Source: Streptomyces sp. NBC_00273 (GTDB lineage: Bacteria > Actinomycetota > Actinomycetes > Streptomycetales > Streptomycetaceae). Taken from it: DNA of 64,000 bases. Made by a program: the position numbers and the translations under genes. The stretch covers positions 5,580,001 through 5,644,000 of the forward strand of contig NZ_CP108067.1 of NCBI RefSeq assembly GCF_036178145.1, read 5' to 3'. The number at the start of each line of letters is the position of its first letter. The stretch's first letter is position 1. The notes under the pieces were generated by a model. The model was not told the origin of the DNA and did not search any database. It was given only the letters and a program-made list of their open reading frames with translations. Positions 37,159 through 45,376 of the stretch are shown one piece after another.

Positions 37159-38781
37159 TCAGCCGAGGGGGAGGTCCAGGTAGGACGGGGTGGGTTCCGG
37201 GGAGGTGAACGCCAGGGTCGCGCGGGGCAGGTTGGCGTCGGCGTAGAAGGGGTCGCGGGCGTCGATCACCAGCATCAGGCGGTGGCCGCGCGGCACGTCG
37301 TAGGCCGTGGCCTGGAGTTCGATGTCCGCGCTGATCAGGCTGTCGGGCGGGGAGTCGACGTCGGTGTACGGGGCGTGCGTGATGATGTGGGCCGTGCCGT
37401 CGGGTGCCGTGTCGAGGAGGTACGCGACGAAGGTGGATCCGGGGTTCGCGGCCCGGTACGTCACGCGCAGCCGCGGTATGCCGCGCAGTCGGGTGGTCTC
37501 CCCGGCCGGGTCCGATGTCCACACGGCGGCGACGGTGCGGTCGATGTCCTGGGTCCGGTACACCTTCGGGCGGCCGGCGATCTCCGCGTAGCCGGACTGC
37601 ACCACCTTGTCGGCGACGGTCGCCGGGGTGTCCACCCCGCACAGCACGGTCGACGTCCAGCCGGCCTGTGGTTCGTCGCCCAGTACGCCGTCGTCCGCCA
37701 GGTGCAGCCGTTCCAGGCGCTCGGTGAGGGAGGGCCAGGTGGGGCGGGGTTCGAGGGTTTTGCTCCACATGACTTCGCCGAGCACCTGACCCTCGGCGTC
37801 GATGCCGTTGTCGACCTCCTTGAGGTGGTGGTCGAACCAGCGGTGGGCGTCCGTCCAGATCCGGTTGGGCAGACCGAGCATGCCGGTCATCTCGGGACCG
37901 GAGTGGTCGCCGATGGAGACCACGAGGCGTTTGGGGCCGGTCAGTTCGTTGAACATCTTCAGCGTCTGGTTGGGCGGGAAGAGCGTCTCGTGCCAGGCGA
38001 GCGAGTAGAAGACCGGCACCTGGCGGCGGTTGAGCTCCTTGATGTGGCTGAAGGGCGAGCGTGTCTCCGCCCAGCGCAGGGTGCCCTGGACGTCGCGGTC
38101 GGCGAGGACGTTGTCGAAGACGCTCTGCGTCTGCGGGCTCAGTCGGGCCTTCGCGGCCGCATCGAGCAGGGCCCGTACGGCCGCGACGTGCCGGGTGGAG
38201 TTCTCGTAGAAGGCCTCGCCGAGGTCGCCCCAGGTGCTGAGCGCGACCACGGCGTCGACGCGGGTGTCGTGCGCGGCGACGAGCTGGCTGATGCCGGAGC
38301 CGTACGAGTCCCCGAGGAAGCCGATCTTCGACACCGGGCCGGGGCTGCGCTCGATGAGGTGGTCCAGGGCCCGGCTGCCGTCGGCGACGTCGAGCGGGCC
38401 CGCCACGTCGACCTGGCCCTCGGAGCCGGCGAAGCCGCGGGTGGAGTAGGCGAGGACGTCGTAGCCGCGGGCGGCGAAGAGGGAGGCCTGGACGGCGTAC
38501 GGGAGCCAGCCCAGGTTGGACCAGGGCGAGGGCATCACGATCACGGGGCGCGGCCGGGTTCCGGTGTGCCGCCAGAGCGCGGCGTCGAGGAGGTCCCCGT
38601 CGGCGCCGGTCACCTTGCCGCGGGTGAAGACGGCGACCGAGCGGACTTCGGCGACCTCGGCGGCGCGGGCGGGGGCGAGGCCGGTGACGTCGCCGCTCTC
38701 CAGGGCGGTCACGAAGGCGGTGAGGGCGGTCGCGTCGAGTTCGGGATAGAGGGAGAAGGGGGTGCGGGCGGCTGGAGTCAC
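37159..38781 (-). CDS. CocE/NonD (X-Pro dipeptidyl-peptidase S15) family hydrolase
   Basis: A 540-residue alpha/beta hydrolase of the S15/CocE family. The nucleophile motif is GFLGDSYGSG with Ser159; upstream VIVMPSPWSNLGWLPYAVQASLFAARGYDVLAYSTRGFAGSEG is the classic S15 strand region with the oxyanion Tyr; GDHSGPEM and the C-terminal jelly-roll (LRVTYRAANPGSTFVAYLLD, GHRLMLVIDARDPFY) follow. No signal peptide is seen. It may hydrolyse acyl-peptides or esters. GTG at 38781 follows GAGGA; the longer frame upstream reads an Arg run from a 9-bp DNA repeat and is rejected. Confidence 0.88.
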   Translation of the reverse strand: MTPAARTPFSLYPELDATALTAFVTALESGDVTGLAPARAAEVAEVRSVAVFTRGKVTGADGDLLDAALWRHTGTRPRPVIVMPSPWSNLGWLPYAVQASLFAARGYDVLAYSTRGFAGSEGQVDVAGPLDVADGSRALDHLIERSPGPVSKIGFLGDSYGSGISQLVAAHDTRVDAVVALSTWGDLGEAFYENSTRHVAAVRALLDAAAKARLSPQTQSVFDNVLADRDVQGTLRWAETRSPFSHIKELNRRQVPVFYSLAWHETLFPPNQTLKMFNELTGPKRLVVSIGDHSGPEMTGMLGLPNRIWTDAHRWFDHHLKEVDNGIDAEGQVLGEVMWSKTLEPRPTWPSLTERLERLHLADDGVLGDEPQAGWTSTVLCGVDTPATVADKVVQSGYAEIAGRPKVYRTQDIDRTVAAVWTSDPAGETTRLRGIPRLRVTYRAANPGSTFVAYLLDTAPDGTAHIITHAPYTDVDSPPDSLISADIELQATAYDVPRGHRLMLVIDARDPFYADANLPRATLAFTSPEPTPSYLDLPLG

Positions 38782-39115
38782 GTCAGTCCATCCTCTTCGT
38801 CGTCTTCGTCGTCTTCGTCGAGTGACACGAACTGGTGCGCCCGCCCGGGCCCGGAGCGGAACGTTCAGTATCGACGGGACATCCGGTGACGTATCGCGGG
38901 TTTCCGGCTTACGGCCGAAATCGCCCCCGCTGTGCCCACGGGTCGCCGAGGGGTGGGACCTGCGGCCGGTGCTGCGCGCGGCAACTGCCTTTCCCGTGAG
39001 GCGGTTTGGTGCGGGTGGCGGGAAGGCGTCGGCACGCGAAAAAATCATGCAAGCATGCTTGATTGTTTTGCCGGGTGCTGCCAGTCTTCCCCTCACGCCG
39101 AGAGGGGAGCGCACC
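38782..39115. other. Divergent 334-bp promoter region of the CocE and catabolic operon genes
   Basis: The region has no gene. It holds a 9-bp direct repeat CGTCTTCGT (38794-38820) near the CocE start, then AT-richer DNA around 39040-39070 that contains the perfect palindrome described separately, overlapping the likely promoter of the rightward operon. Confidence 0.6.
39050..39087 (+). promoter_or_regulatory. Palindromic operator over a promoter of the catabolic operon
   Basis: CAAGCATGCTTG (39050-39061) is a perfect 12-bp palindrome in locally A/T-rich DNA. It overlaps a possible -35 TTGATT (39059-39064), which is followed by a 17-bp spacer and CAGTCT (39082-39087). A TetR-type repressor bound here would block the promoter. 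The TetR gene at 47942, at the end of the same catabolic cluster, is the obvious candidate; that link is inference. Confidence 0.55.
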
Positions 39116-39928
39116 GTGCCCGATCCGTCCGCCGTCGACGCAGCCGTCGCCGTCTTCGCAGATCTGCGTGAGGAGGGTCGCGAACTGGACTCCCTGGTGG
39201 GGGAGTTGACCGACCCGGACTGGGGCAGAGCCACCCCCGCGCCCGGCTGGACCGTCGCCCACCAGATCGCCCACCTGCACTGGACCGACCGGGCCTCGCT
39301 GCTCTCCCTCACCGACGCCACCGGCTTCGGCCACATGGTCGAGGAGGCCCTGAAGGCCCCCGACACCTTCGTCGACGAGGGCGCGCGCGAGGGCGCGGAG
39401 CTGGCCCCCGCCGAGCTGCTCGCCCGCTGGCGCGCCACGCGCGCCGCCCTCGACGAAGCGCTGGCCGCGGCCTCGCCCGACACCCGCTTCCCCTGGTACG
39501 GGCCGCCGATGAAGGCCGCCTCCATGGCCAGCGCCCGGTTGATGGAGACCTGGGCCCACGGCCAGGACGTCGCCGACGCGCTCGGCGTGCGCCGCACCCC
39601 GACCGCGCGGCTGCGGCACGTGGCTCGGATCGGCGTACGGGCCCGCGACTACGCCTACGCCGTACGCGGACTGCCCGCGCCCGCCGAGCAGTTCCGGGTG
39701 GAGCTGACGGCCCCCGACGGCCCGCAGGTGTGGGCGTACGGCCCGCCGGACGCCCCGCAGCGGATCACCGGCCCCGCACTCGACTTCTGCCTGCTGGTCA
39801 CCCAGCGGGCCCACCGCGCCGACCTCGGCCTGATCGCGACGGGCCCCGACGCGGACCGCTGGCTGGACATCGCCCAGGCCTTCGCCGGCCCGGCCGGAGC
39901 CGGCCGGGAGCCGGGGGCCGCGCGGTGA
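39116..39928 (+). CDS. TIGR03084 family (DinB/mycothiol-maleylpyruvate isomerase-like) protein
   Basis: A 270-residue protein of the actinobacterial TIGR03084 family, built on the DinB-like four-helix fold. Metal-binding histidines are visible: GWTVAHQIAHLHWTD (residues about 42-56) and MASARLMETWAHGQDVADALG near 140-160. A C-terminal domain ends in TGPDADRWLDIAQAF. It is often encoded beside AtuA-like and acyl-CoA genes, as here; its reaction is unknown, possibly a thiol-dependent step. GTG at 39116 follows GGGGAG. Its stop overlaps the next start (GTGA). Confidence 0.85.
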   Translation: MPDPSAVDAAVAVFADLREEGRELDSLVGELTDPDWGRATPAPGWTVAHQIAHLHWTDRASLLSLTDATGFGHMVEEALKAPDTFVDEGAREGAELAPAELLARWRATRAALDEALAAASPDTRFPWYGPPMKAASMASARLMETWAHGQDVADALGVRRTPTARLRHVARIGVRARDYAYAVRGLPAPAEQFRVELTAPDGPQVWAYGPPDAPQRITGPALDFCLLVTQRAHRADLGLIATGPDADRWLDIAQAFAGPAGAGREPGAAR

Positions 39929-41862
39929 CCCGGCGCCCGCTCGTCATCGGCAACGCCTCGGGTTTCTACGGGGACCGCTTCGGCGCCCTGCGCGAGATGC
40001 TGACCGGCGGCCCGTTGGACGTGCTGACCGGCGACTACCTCGCCGAGCTGACCATGCTGATCCTGGGCCGCGACCGCCTGAAGGACCCGGACCTCGGCTA
40101 CGCCAAGACCTTCCTGCGCCAGTTGGAGGAGGGGCTCGGGCTCGCGCACGAGCGCGGCGTGCGGATCGTCGCGAACGCCGGCGGCCTCAACCCGGCCGGA
40201 CTCGCCGACGCCGTACGGGCCTTGGCGGCGAAGGCGGGCGTCCCGGTGCGGGTCGCCCACGTCGAGGGCGACGACCTCACCGCACGGGTGGACGGGGCCC
40301 TCACGGCCAACGCCTACCTCGGGGGCGCCGGGATCACGGCTTGTCTGCGGGCGGGCGCCGACGTGGTGGTGACCGGCCGGGTCACGGACGCGGCGCTGGT
40401 CAGCGGCCCGGCGGCCTGGTGGTTCGACTGGGCCCCGGACGACTACGACCGGCTGGCGGGGGCGGTGGCCGCGGGCCACGTCCTGGAGTGCGGCACCCAG
40501 GCCACCGGCGGCAACTACTCCTTCTTCGCCCGGCACGACGTCCGCCGCCCCGGCTTCCCCCTGGCGGAGGTCTCCGAGGACGGCTCGGCGGTCATCACCA
40601 AACACCCCGGCACGGGCGGCGCCGTCACCGCCGGCACCGTCACCGCCCAACTCCTCTACGAGACCCAGGGCGTGCGCTACCTCGGCCCGGACGTGACCAC
40701 CCGGCTGGACACCGTCCGGCTGACCGACGAGGGCGCCGACCGGGTGCGCGTCACCGGAGTGCGCGGAGAGGCCCCGCCGTCGTCCCTGAAGGTGGGCGTC
40801 ACCCGGATCGGCGGCTGGCGCAACGAGGTCGTCTTCGTCCTGACCGGCCTGGACATCGAGGCCAAGGCGGACCTCGTCCGCACCCAACTGGACGAGGTGT
40901 TGGAAGGCGTGGTTGACGCCACCTGGACCTTGGCCCGCACCGACCACGAGGACGCCGACACGCAGGAGACGGCCTCCGCCCTACTGCGACTGGTCGTCCG
41001 CGACCCGTCCCCGGACCGGGTGGGCCGCACCCTGACCTCGACGGCGATCGAACTGGCCCTCGGCAGCTACCCGGGCTTCCACGTCACCGCCCCACCGGGC
41101 CCGGCCCAGCCCTACGGCGTCTTCACCTCGACCCTGATCCCGTCCGGCGAGGTCCCGCACGTGGCCGTCCTCCCGGACGGCACGCGCGTACGAGTCCCGG
41201 CGCCACCCCCAACCCCTGCGGCGGAGCCGCATCCAGCCCCACCGACCCAGCCTCCCGCACCCCCAGCCCTGCCGGCCCAGCCTCCTGCACCCCCAGCCCT
41301 GCCGGCCCAGCCTCCTGCACCCCCAGCCCTGCCGGCCCAGCCTCCTGCACCCCCAGCCCTGCCGGCCCAGCCTCCTGCACCCCCAGCCCCACCGACCCAG
41401 CCTCCTGCACCCCCAGCCCCGCCGGCGTTTGAGGCGCGGGGGTCCGGGGGCGGAGCCCCCGAAGGGGTCGGGGGCGCAGCCCCCGCCGGGTCCGGGGCGG
41501 AGCCCCGGGAGACCGTCCGCGCCCCCCTCGGGGCGCTGGCCGGGGCCCGCAGCGGCGACAAGGGCGGCGACGCCAACGTCGGGGTCTGGGTCGAGACCGA
41601 CCCCGCCTGGGACTGGCTGCTCCACACCCTCACCGCCGAGGCGTTCCAGGAACTGCTCCCCGAGACCGCGCACCACACCGTCACCCGCCACGAGCTGCCG
41701 CAGCTGAGGGCCCTCAACTTCACCGTCACCGGCATCCTCGGCGACGGCGTCGCCTCCGGCCACCGCTTCGACCCCCAGGCCAAGGCCCTCGGCGAATGGC
41801 TCCGCGCCCGCCACCTCGACATCCCCGTCGTCCTCCTCCCGGCCCCGGAGGCCACCCCATGA
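39925..41862 (+). CDS. AtuA-like (acyclic terpene utilisation) protein with repeat-derived insert
   Basis: A 645-residue protein. Residues 1-430 are the DUF1446/AtuA domain (VIGNASGFYGDRFGALREML, VVTGRVTDAALVSGPAAWWFDW, GHVLECGTQATGGNYSFF, LKVGVTRIGGWRNEV). Residues about 530-645 are the small AtuA-like ferredoxin-fold domain (LAGARSGDKGGDANVGVW to LRALNFTVTGILGDGVA). The roughly 95 residues between are a Pro-rich PPAPPALPAQ repeat and then EARGSGGGAPEG…, encoded by a 30-bp minisatellite and a dispersed genomic repeat. The biochemical role of AtuA is unproven; it accompanies geranyl-CoA or methylcrotonyl-CoA carboxylases. Starts at GTG overlapping the previous stop. Confidence 0.85.
   Translation: MTRRPLVIGNASGFYGDRFGALREMLTGGPLDVLTGDYLAELTMLILGRDRLKDPDLGYAKTFLRQLEEGLGLAHERGVRIVANAGGLNPAGLADAVRALAAKAGVPVRVAHVEGDDLTARVDGALTANAYLGGAGITACLRAGADVVVTGRVTDAALVSGPAAWWFDWAPDDYDRLAGAVAAGHVLECGTQATGGNYSFFARHDVRRPGFPLAEVSEDGSAVITKHPGTGGAVTAGTVTAQLLYETQGVRYLGPDVTTRLDTVRLTDEGADRVRVTGVRGEAPPSSLKVGVTRIGGWRNEVVFVLTGLDIEAKADLVRTQLDEVLEGVVDATWTLARTDHEDADTQETASALLRLVVRDPSPDRVGRTLTSTAIELALGSYPGFHVTAPPGPAQPYGVFTSTLIPSGEVPHVAVLPDGTRVRVPAPPPTPAAEPHPAPPTQPPAPPALPAQPPAPPALPAQPPAPPALPAQPPAPPALPAQPPAPPAPPTQPPAPPAPPAFEARGSGGGAPEGVGGAAPAGSGAEPRETVRAPLGALAGARSGDKGGDANVGVWVETDPAWDWLLHTLTAEAFQELLPETAHHTVTRHELPQLRALNFTVTGILGDGVASGHRFDPQAKALGEWLRARHLDIPVVLLPAPEATP
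41232..41425. repeat. 30-bp minisatellite in the AtuA-like gene
   Basis: About six units of 30 bp (CCTCCTGCACCCCCAGCCCT then GCCGGCCCAG). Units starting at 41281, 41311 and 41341 are identical; flanking units at 41251, 41371 and 41401 differ at a few bases. Each unit encodes ten residues (PPAPPALPAQ), so copy-number change would keep the frame. The sequence CCCCAGCCCTGCCGG in the unit resembles the edge of the dispersed repeat that follows. Confidence 0.9.
41414..41510. repeat. Dispersed palindromic repeat, copy E, inside a coding region
   Basis: CAGCCCCGCCGGCGTTTGAG continues as GCGCGGGGGTCCGGGGGCGG, AGCCCCCG and then a second half GGGTCCGGGGCGGAGCCCCG. Elsewhere this element is intergenic. 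Here it is read in frame within the AtuA-like gene as EARGSGGGAPEGVGGAAP, without stop codons, joining the two domains. Confidence 0.85.
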
Positions 41863-43457
41863 CCCGCCTCGGCACCACCGTCGACCCGCACGCCCCCGAG
41901 CACGCGCAGGCCCGTACCGCCGCGCTGGAGCGCCTCGCCGCCCTCGACGCCGAGCACGCCAAGACCCTGCAGGGCGGCGGCGAGAAGTACACGGCCCGCC
42001 ACCGGGCCCGCGGCAAGCTCCTGGCGCGCGAGCGCGTCGAGCTGCTCCTCGACCCCGACACCCCGTTCCTGGAACTGTCCCCGCTCGCCGCCTGGGGCAG
42101 CGACTACCCCGTCGGCGCCTCCATGGTCACCGGCATCGGCACCGTCGAGGGCGTCGAGTGCCTGATCACCGCCAACGACCCCACCGTCCGCGGCGGCGCC
42201 TCCAACCCGTGGACGCTGAAGAAGGCGCTGCGCGCGAACGAGATCGCCCGGCAGAACCGGCTCCCCTGCATCAGCCTCGTGGAGTCCGGCGGCGCCGACC
42301 TGCCCTCCCAGAAGGAGATCTTCATCCCGGGCGGCGCGATCTTCCGCGACCTCACCCGGCTTTCGGCCGAAGGCATCCCGACCGTCGCCGTCGTCTTCGG
42401 CAACTCCACCGCCGGAGGCGCGTACGTCCCCGGCATGTCCGACCACACGATCATGATCAAGGACCGTTCCAAGGTGTTCCTCGGCGGTCCGCCCCTGGTC
42501 AAGATGGCCACCGGCGAGGAGAGCGACGACGAGTCCCTCGGCGGCGCCGACATGCACGCCCGCGTCTCCGGACTCGCCGACTACTACGCCCTCGACGAGT
42601 ACGACGCGATCCGCCAGGCCCGCCGCGTCGTGGCCCGTCTGAACCACCGCAAGCCGCGCCAGGACCCGCCGAAGGCCGAGGAACCCCTCCACGACCCCGA
42701 GGAACTCCTCGGCATCGTCCCGCCCGACCTCAAGACCCCCTTCGACCCGCGCGAGGTCATCGCCCGGATCGTCGACGCCTCCGACTTCGACGAGTTCAAG
42801 CCCCTCTACGGCCCCAGTCTCGTCACCGGCTGGGCCACCCTGCACGGCTACCCGGTCGGCATCCTCGCCAACGCACAGGGCGTGCTGTTCAGCGCCGAGT
42901 CGCAGAAGGCCGCCCAGTTCATCCAGCTCGCCAACCAGCGCGACATCCCCCTCCTCTTCCTCCACAACACCACCGGCTACATGGTGGGCAAGGAGTACGA
43001 GCAGGGCGGCATCATCAAACACGGCTCGATGATGATCAACGCGGTCTCCAACTCGAAGGTCCCGCACCTGTCCGTACTCATCGGCGCGAGCTACGGCGCC
43101 GGCCACTACGGCATGTGCGGCCGCGCCTACGAGCCCCGCTTCCTCTTCGCCTGGCCCAGCGCCAAGTCCGCCGTCATGGGCCCCCAGCAGCTGGCCGGAG
43201 TGCTCTCCATCGTGTCCCGCCAGTCCGCCGCCGCCAAGGGGCTCCCGTACGACGAGGAGGCCGACGCCGGGATGCGGGCCTTCGTCGAAGCGCAGATCGA
43301 GTCCGAGTCCCTCCCGATGTTCCTGTCCGGGCGGATCTACGACGACGGGGTCATCGATCCGCGCGACACCCGTACCGTCCTCGGCCTGTGCCTGTCGGCC
43401 GTCCACAACGCCCCCGTCGAGGGCGCCCGTGGCGGCTTCGGCGTCTTCCGGATGTGA
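41859..43457 (+). CDS. Acyl-CoA carboxylase beta (carboxyltransferase) subunit
   Basis: A 532-residue biotin-dependent carboxyltransferase of the methylcrotonyl-/geranyl-CoA carboxylase type. Crotonase-fold halves: N-terminal GGGEKYTARHRARGKLLARERVELLLD, oxyanion GNSTAGGAYVPGMSDHTIM and FLGGPPLVKMATGE; C-terminal FLHNTTGYMVGKEYEQGGIIKHG and GASYGAGHYGMCGRAYEPRF. It transfers CO2 from carboxybiotin to an acyl-CoA, together with the subunit encoded next. The start overlaps the AtuA stop (ATGA). The substrate, 3-methylcrotonyl-CoA or a longer terpenoid CoA, is not decided by sequence alone. Confidence 0.92.
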   Translation: MTRLGTTVDPHAPEHAQARTAALERLAALDAEHAKTLQGGGEKYTARHRARGKLLARERVELLLDPDTPFLELSPLAAWGSDYPVGASMVTGIGTVEGVECLITANDPTVRGGASNPWTLKKALRANEIARQNRLPCISLVESGGADLPSQKEIFIPGGAIFRDLTRLSAEGIPTVAVVFGNSTAGGAYVPGMSDHTIMIKDRSKVFLGGPPLVKMATGEESDDESLGGADMHARVSGLADYYALDEYDAIRQARRVVARLNHRKPRQDPPKAEEPLHDPEELLGIVPPDLKTPFDPREVIARIVDASDFDEFKPLYGPSLVTGWATLHGYPVGILANAQGVLFSAESQKAAQFIQLANQRDIPLLFLHNTTGYMVGKEYEQGGIIKHGSMMINAVSNSKVPHLSVLIGASYGAGHYGMCGRAYEPRFLFAWPSAKSAVMGPQQLAGVLSIVSRQSAAAKGLPYDEEADAGMRAFVEAQIESESLPMFLSGRIYDDGVIDPRDTRTVLGLCLSAVHNAPVEGARGGFGVFRM

Positions 43458-43465
43458 GCCCGCAC

Positions 43466-45376
43466 ATGACGAACCTGACCTCCCTCCTCGTCGCCAACCG
43501 CGGCGAGATCGCCGTCCGGATCTTCCGCACCGCCCGCGCCCTGGGCCTGGCCACCGTCGCCGTCCACTCCGACCCGGACGCCGACGCCCTGCACGTCCGC
43601 GACGCCGACGCGGCCGTACGGCTGCCCGGCGCGGCCCCCGCCGACACCTACCTGCGCGGCGACCTCATCATCAAGGCCGCCCTCGCCGCGGGCGCCGACG
43701 CCGTGCACCCCGGCTACGGCTTCCTCTCCGAGAACGCCGACTTCGCCCGCGAAGTCCTGGCCGCCGGACTGACCTGGATCGGCCCGCCCCCCGAAGCCAT
43801 CGAGGCCATGGCTTCCAAGACCCGCGCCAAGGAACTGATGCGCACCGCCGGCGTGCCGCTCCTCGACCCCGTCGACCCGGCCGCCGCCACCCCCGCCGAC
43901 CTGCCCCTGCTCCTCAAGGCCGCGGCCGGCGGCGGTGGCCGCGGCATGCGCGTGGTCCGCGACCTCGACCAGCTCAAGGAGGCCCTCGATGCGGCCTCGG
44001 CCGAGGCCCGCTCCGCCTTCGGCGACGGCGAGGTCTTCGCCGAGCCCTACGTGGAACGCGGCCGCCACGTCGAGGTGCAGATCCTCGCCGACGCCCACGG
44101 CACCGTCTGGGCGCTGGGCACCCGCGACTGCTCCCTCCAGCGGCGCCACCAGAAGGTCATCGAGGAGGCGCCGGCACCGGGCCTGCCGGAGGCCCTGCGC
44201 GAGAGCCTCCACTCCGCGGCCGTCGCCGCCGCCCGCGCGGTCTCGTACGAGGGCGCGGGCACCGTCGAGTTCCTCGTCACCGCCGACGGACGCCCGTACT
44301 TCCTGGAGATGAACACCCGCCTCCAGGTCGAACACCCCGTCACCGAAGCCGTCTTCGGCCTCGACCTCGTCGCCCTCCAGCTGCGCGTCGCCGAGGGCGA
44401 GGCCCTGCCCCCGGCGCCCCCGCAGCCCACCGGCCACGCCGTCGAAGCCCGCCTCTACGCCGAGGACCCCGCCCAGGACTGGCGCCCGCAGACCGGCGTC
44501 CTGCACACCCTCGCCATCCCCGGCGAGGTCCGCGTGGACACCGGCTTCACCGACGGGGACACCGTCGGCATCCACTACGACCCCATGCTCGCCAAGGTCG
44601 TCGCCCACGCCCCCACCCGCGCCGGGGCCGTCCGGGCCCTCGCCGCAGCCCTCGCCGGAGCCCGCATCCACGGGCTCACCACCAACCGCGAGCTCCTCGT
44701 AGGCTCCCTGCGGCACCCGGAGTTCGCCGCCGGACAGCTCGACACCGGCTTCTACGAGCGCCACCTCGACACCCTCACCGGCAGCGCCCCGGACGCCACC
44801 CCGGCCGCCCTCGCCGCCGCCCTCGCCGAAGCGGCACCCGGCCCGGACGCCCCCCTCGCCGCCCGCCTCGGCGGCTGGCGCAACGTCCGCTCCCAGCCGC
44901 AGACCCGCCGCTACGCCGTGGCCGGCACCGAGTACGAGGTCCAGTACCACCCGGTCAACCACCCCGGGATCCGGGTCGTGGCCGCCGCCCCCGACCGGGT
45001 CACCCTCGAAGTCGATGGGATCCGGCGGGTGTTCCACGTGAAACACAATTCGAACAACACCGAGGTCTACGTGGACTCCGCGCTCGGCGCCCACACCCTC
45101 ACCCCCGTTCCCCGGTTCCCGGACCCCCAGGACCGCACCGAACCGGGCTCGCTGCTCGCCCCCATGCCCGGCACCGTCGTGCGCATCGCCGAGGGCGCGG
45201 CCCCCGGCAGCCCCGTCACCGCCGGTCAGCCCCTGCTCTGGCTGGAGGCCATGAAGATGGAGCACCGCATCCTCGCTCCCGCCTCCGGCACGCTCACCGC
45301 GCTCCACGTCGCCACCGGCCAACAGGTCGAGTTCGGCGCCCTGCTCGCCGTAGTCCAGGAGGAACCGCAAGCATGA
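43466..45376 (+). CDS. Acyl-CoA carboxylase alpha subunit (biotin carboxylase and biotin carrier)
   Basis: A 636-residue subunit. Biotin carboxylase domain at residues 1-445 (LLVANRGEIAVRIFRTA, AVHPGYGFLSENADF, ATP-grasp KAAAGGGGRGMR, RDCSLQRRHQKVIEEAPA, FLEMNTRLQVEHPVTE). A connecting beta domain follows, and a C-terminal biotinyl domain with EAMKMEH (biotinylated Lys). It carboxylates biotin using ATP and bicarbonate and partners the beta subunit encoded upstream. The ATG lies 8 bp after the beta gene stop with a weak ribosome site. The last bases overlap the acyl-CoA dehydrogenase start. Confidence 0.93.
   Translation: MTNLTSLLVANRGEIAVRIFRTARALGLATVAVHSDPDADALHVRDADAAVRLPGAAPADTYLRGDLIIKAALAAGADAVHPGYGFLSENADFAREVLAAGLTWIGPPPEAIEAMASKTRAKELMRTAGVPLLDPVDPAAATPADLPLLLKAAAGGGGRGMRVVRDLDQLKEALDAASAEARSAFGDGEVFAEPYVERGRHVEVQILADAHGTVWALGTRDCSLQRRHQKVIEEAPAPGLPEALRESLHSAAVAAARAVSYEGAGTVEFLVTADGRPYFLEMNTRLQVEHPVTEAVFGLDLVALQLRVAEGEALPPAPPQPTGHAVEARLYAEDPAQDWRPQTGVLHTLAIPGEVRVDTGFTDGDTVGIHYDPMLAKVVAHAPTRAGAVRALAAALAGARIHGLTTNRELLVGSLRHPEFAAGQLDTGFYERHLDTLTGSAPDATPAALAAALAEAAPGPDAPLAARLGGWRNVRSQPQTRRYAVAGTEYEVQYHPVNHPGIRVVAAAPDRVTLEVDGIRRVFHVKHNSNNTEVYVDSALGAHTLTPVPRFPDPQDRTEPGSLLAPMPGTVVRIAEGAAPGSPVTAGQPLLWLEAMKMEHRILAPASGTLTALHVATGQQVEFGALLAVVQEEPQA

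Noticed and set aside
36452..37768. Frames of 60-440 codons within the inverted repeat block, several carrying similar peptides
   Set aside because: The similarity comes from the DNA repeat itself; frames differ in each copy and run antisense to each other, with no start signals.
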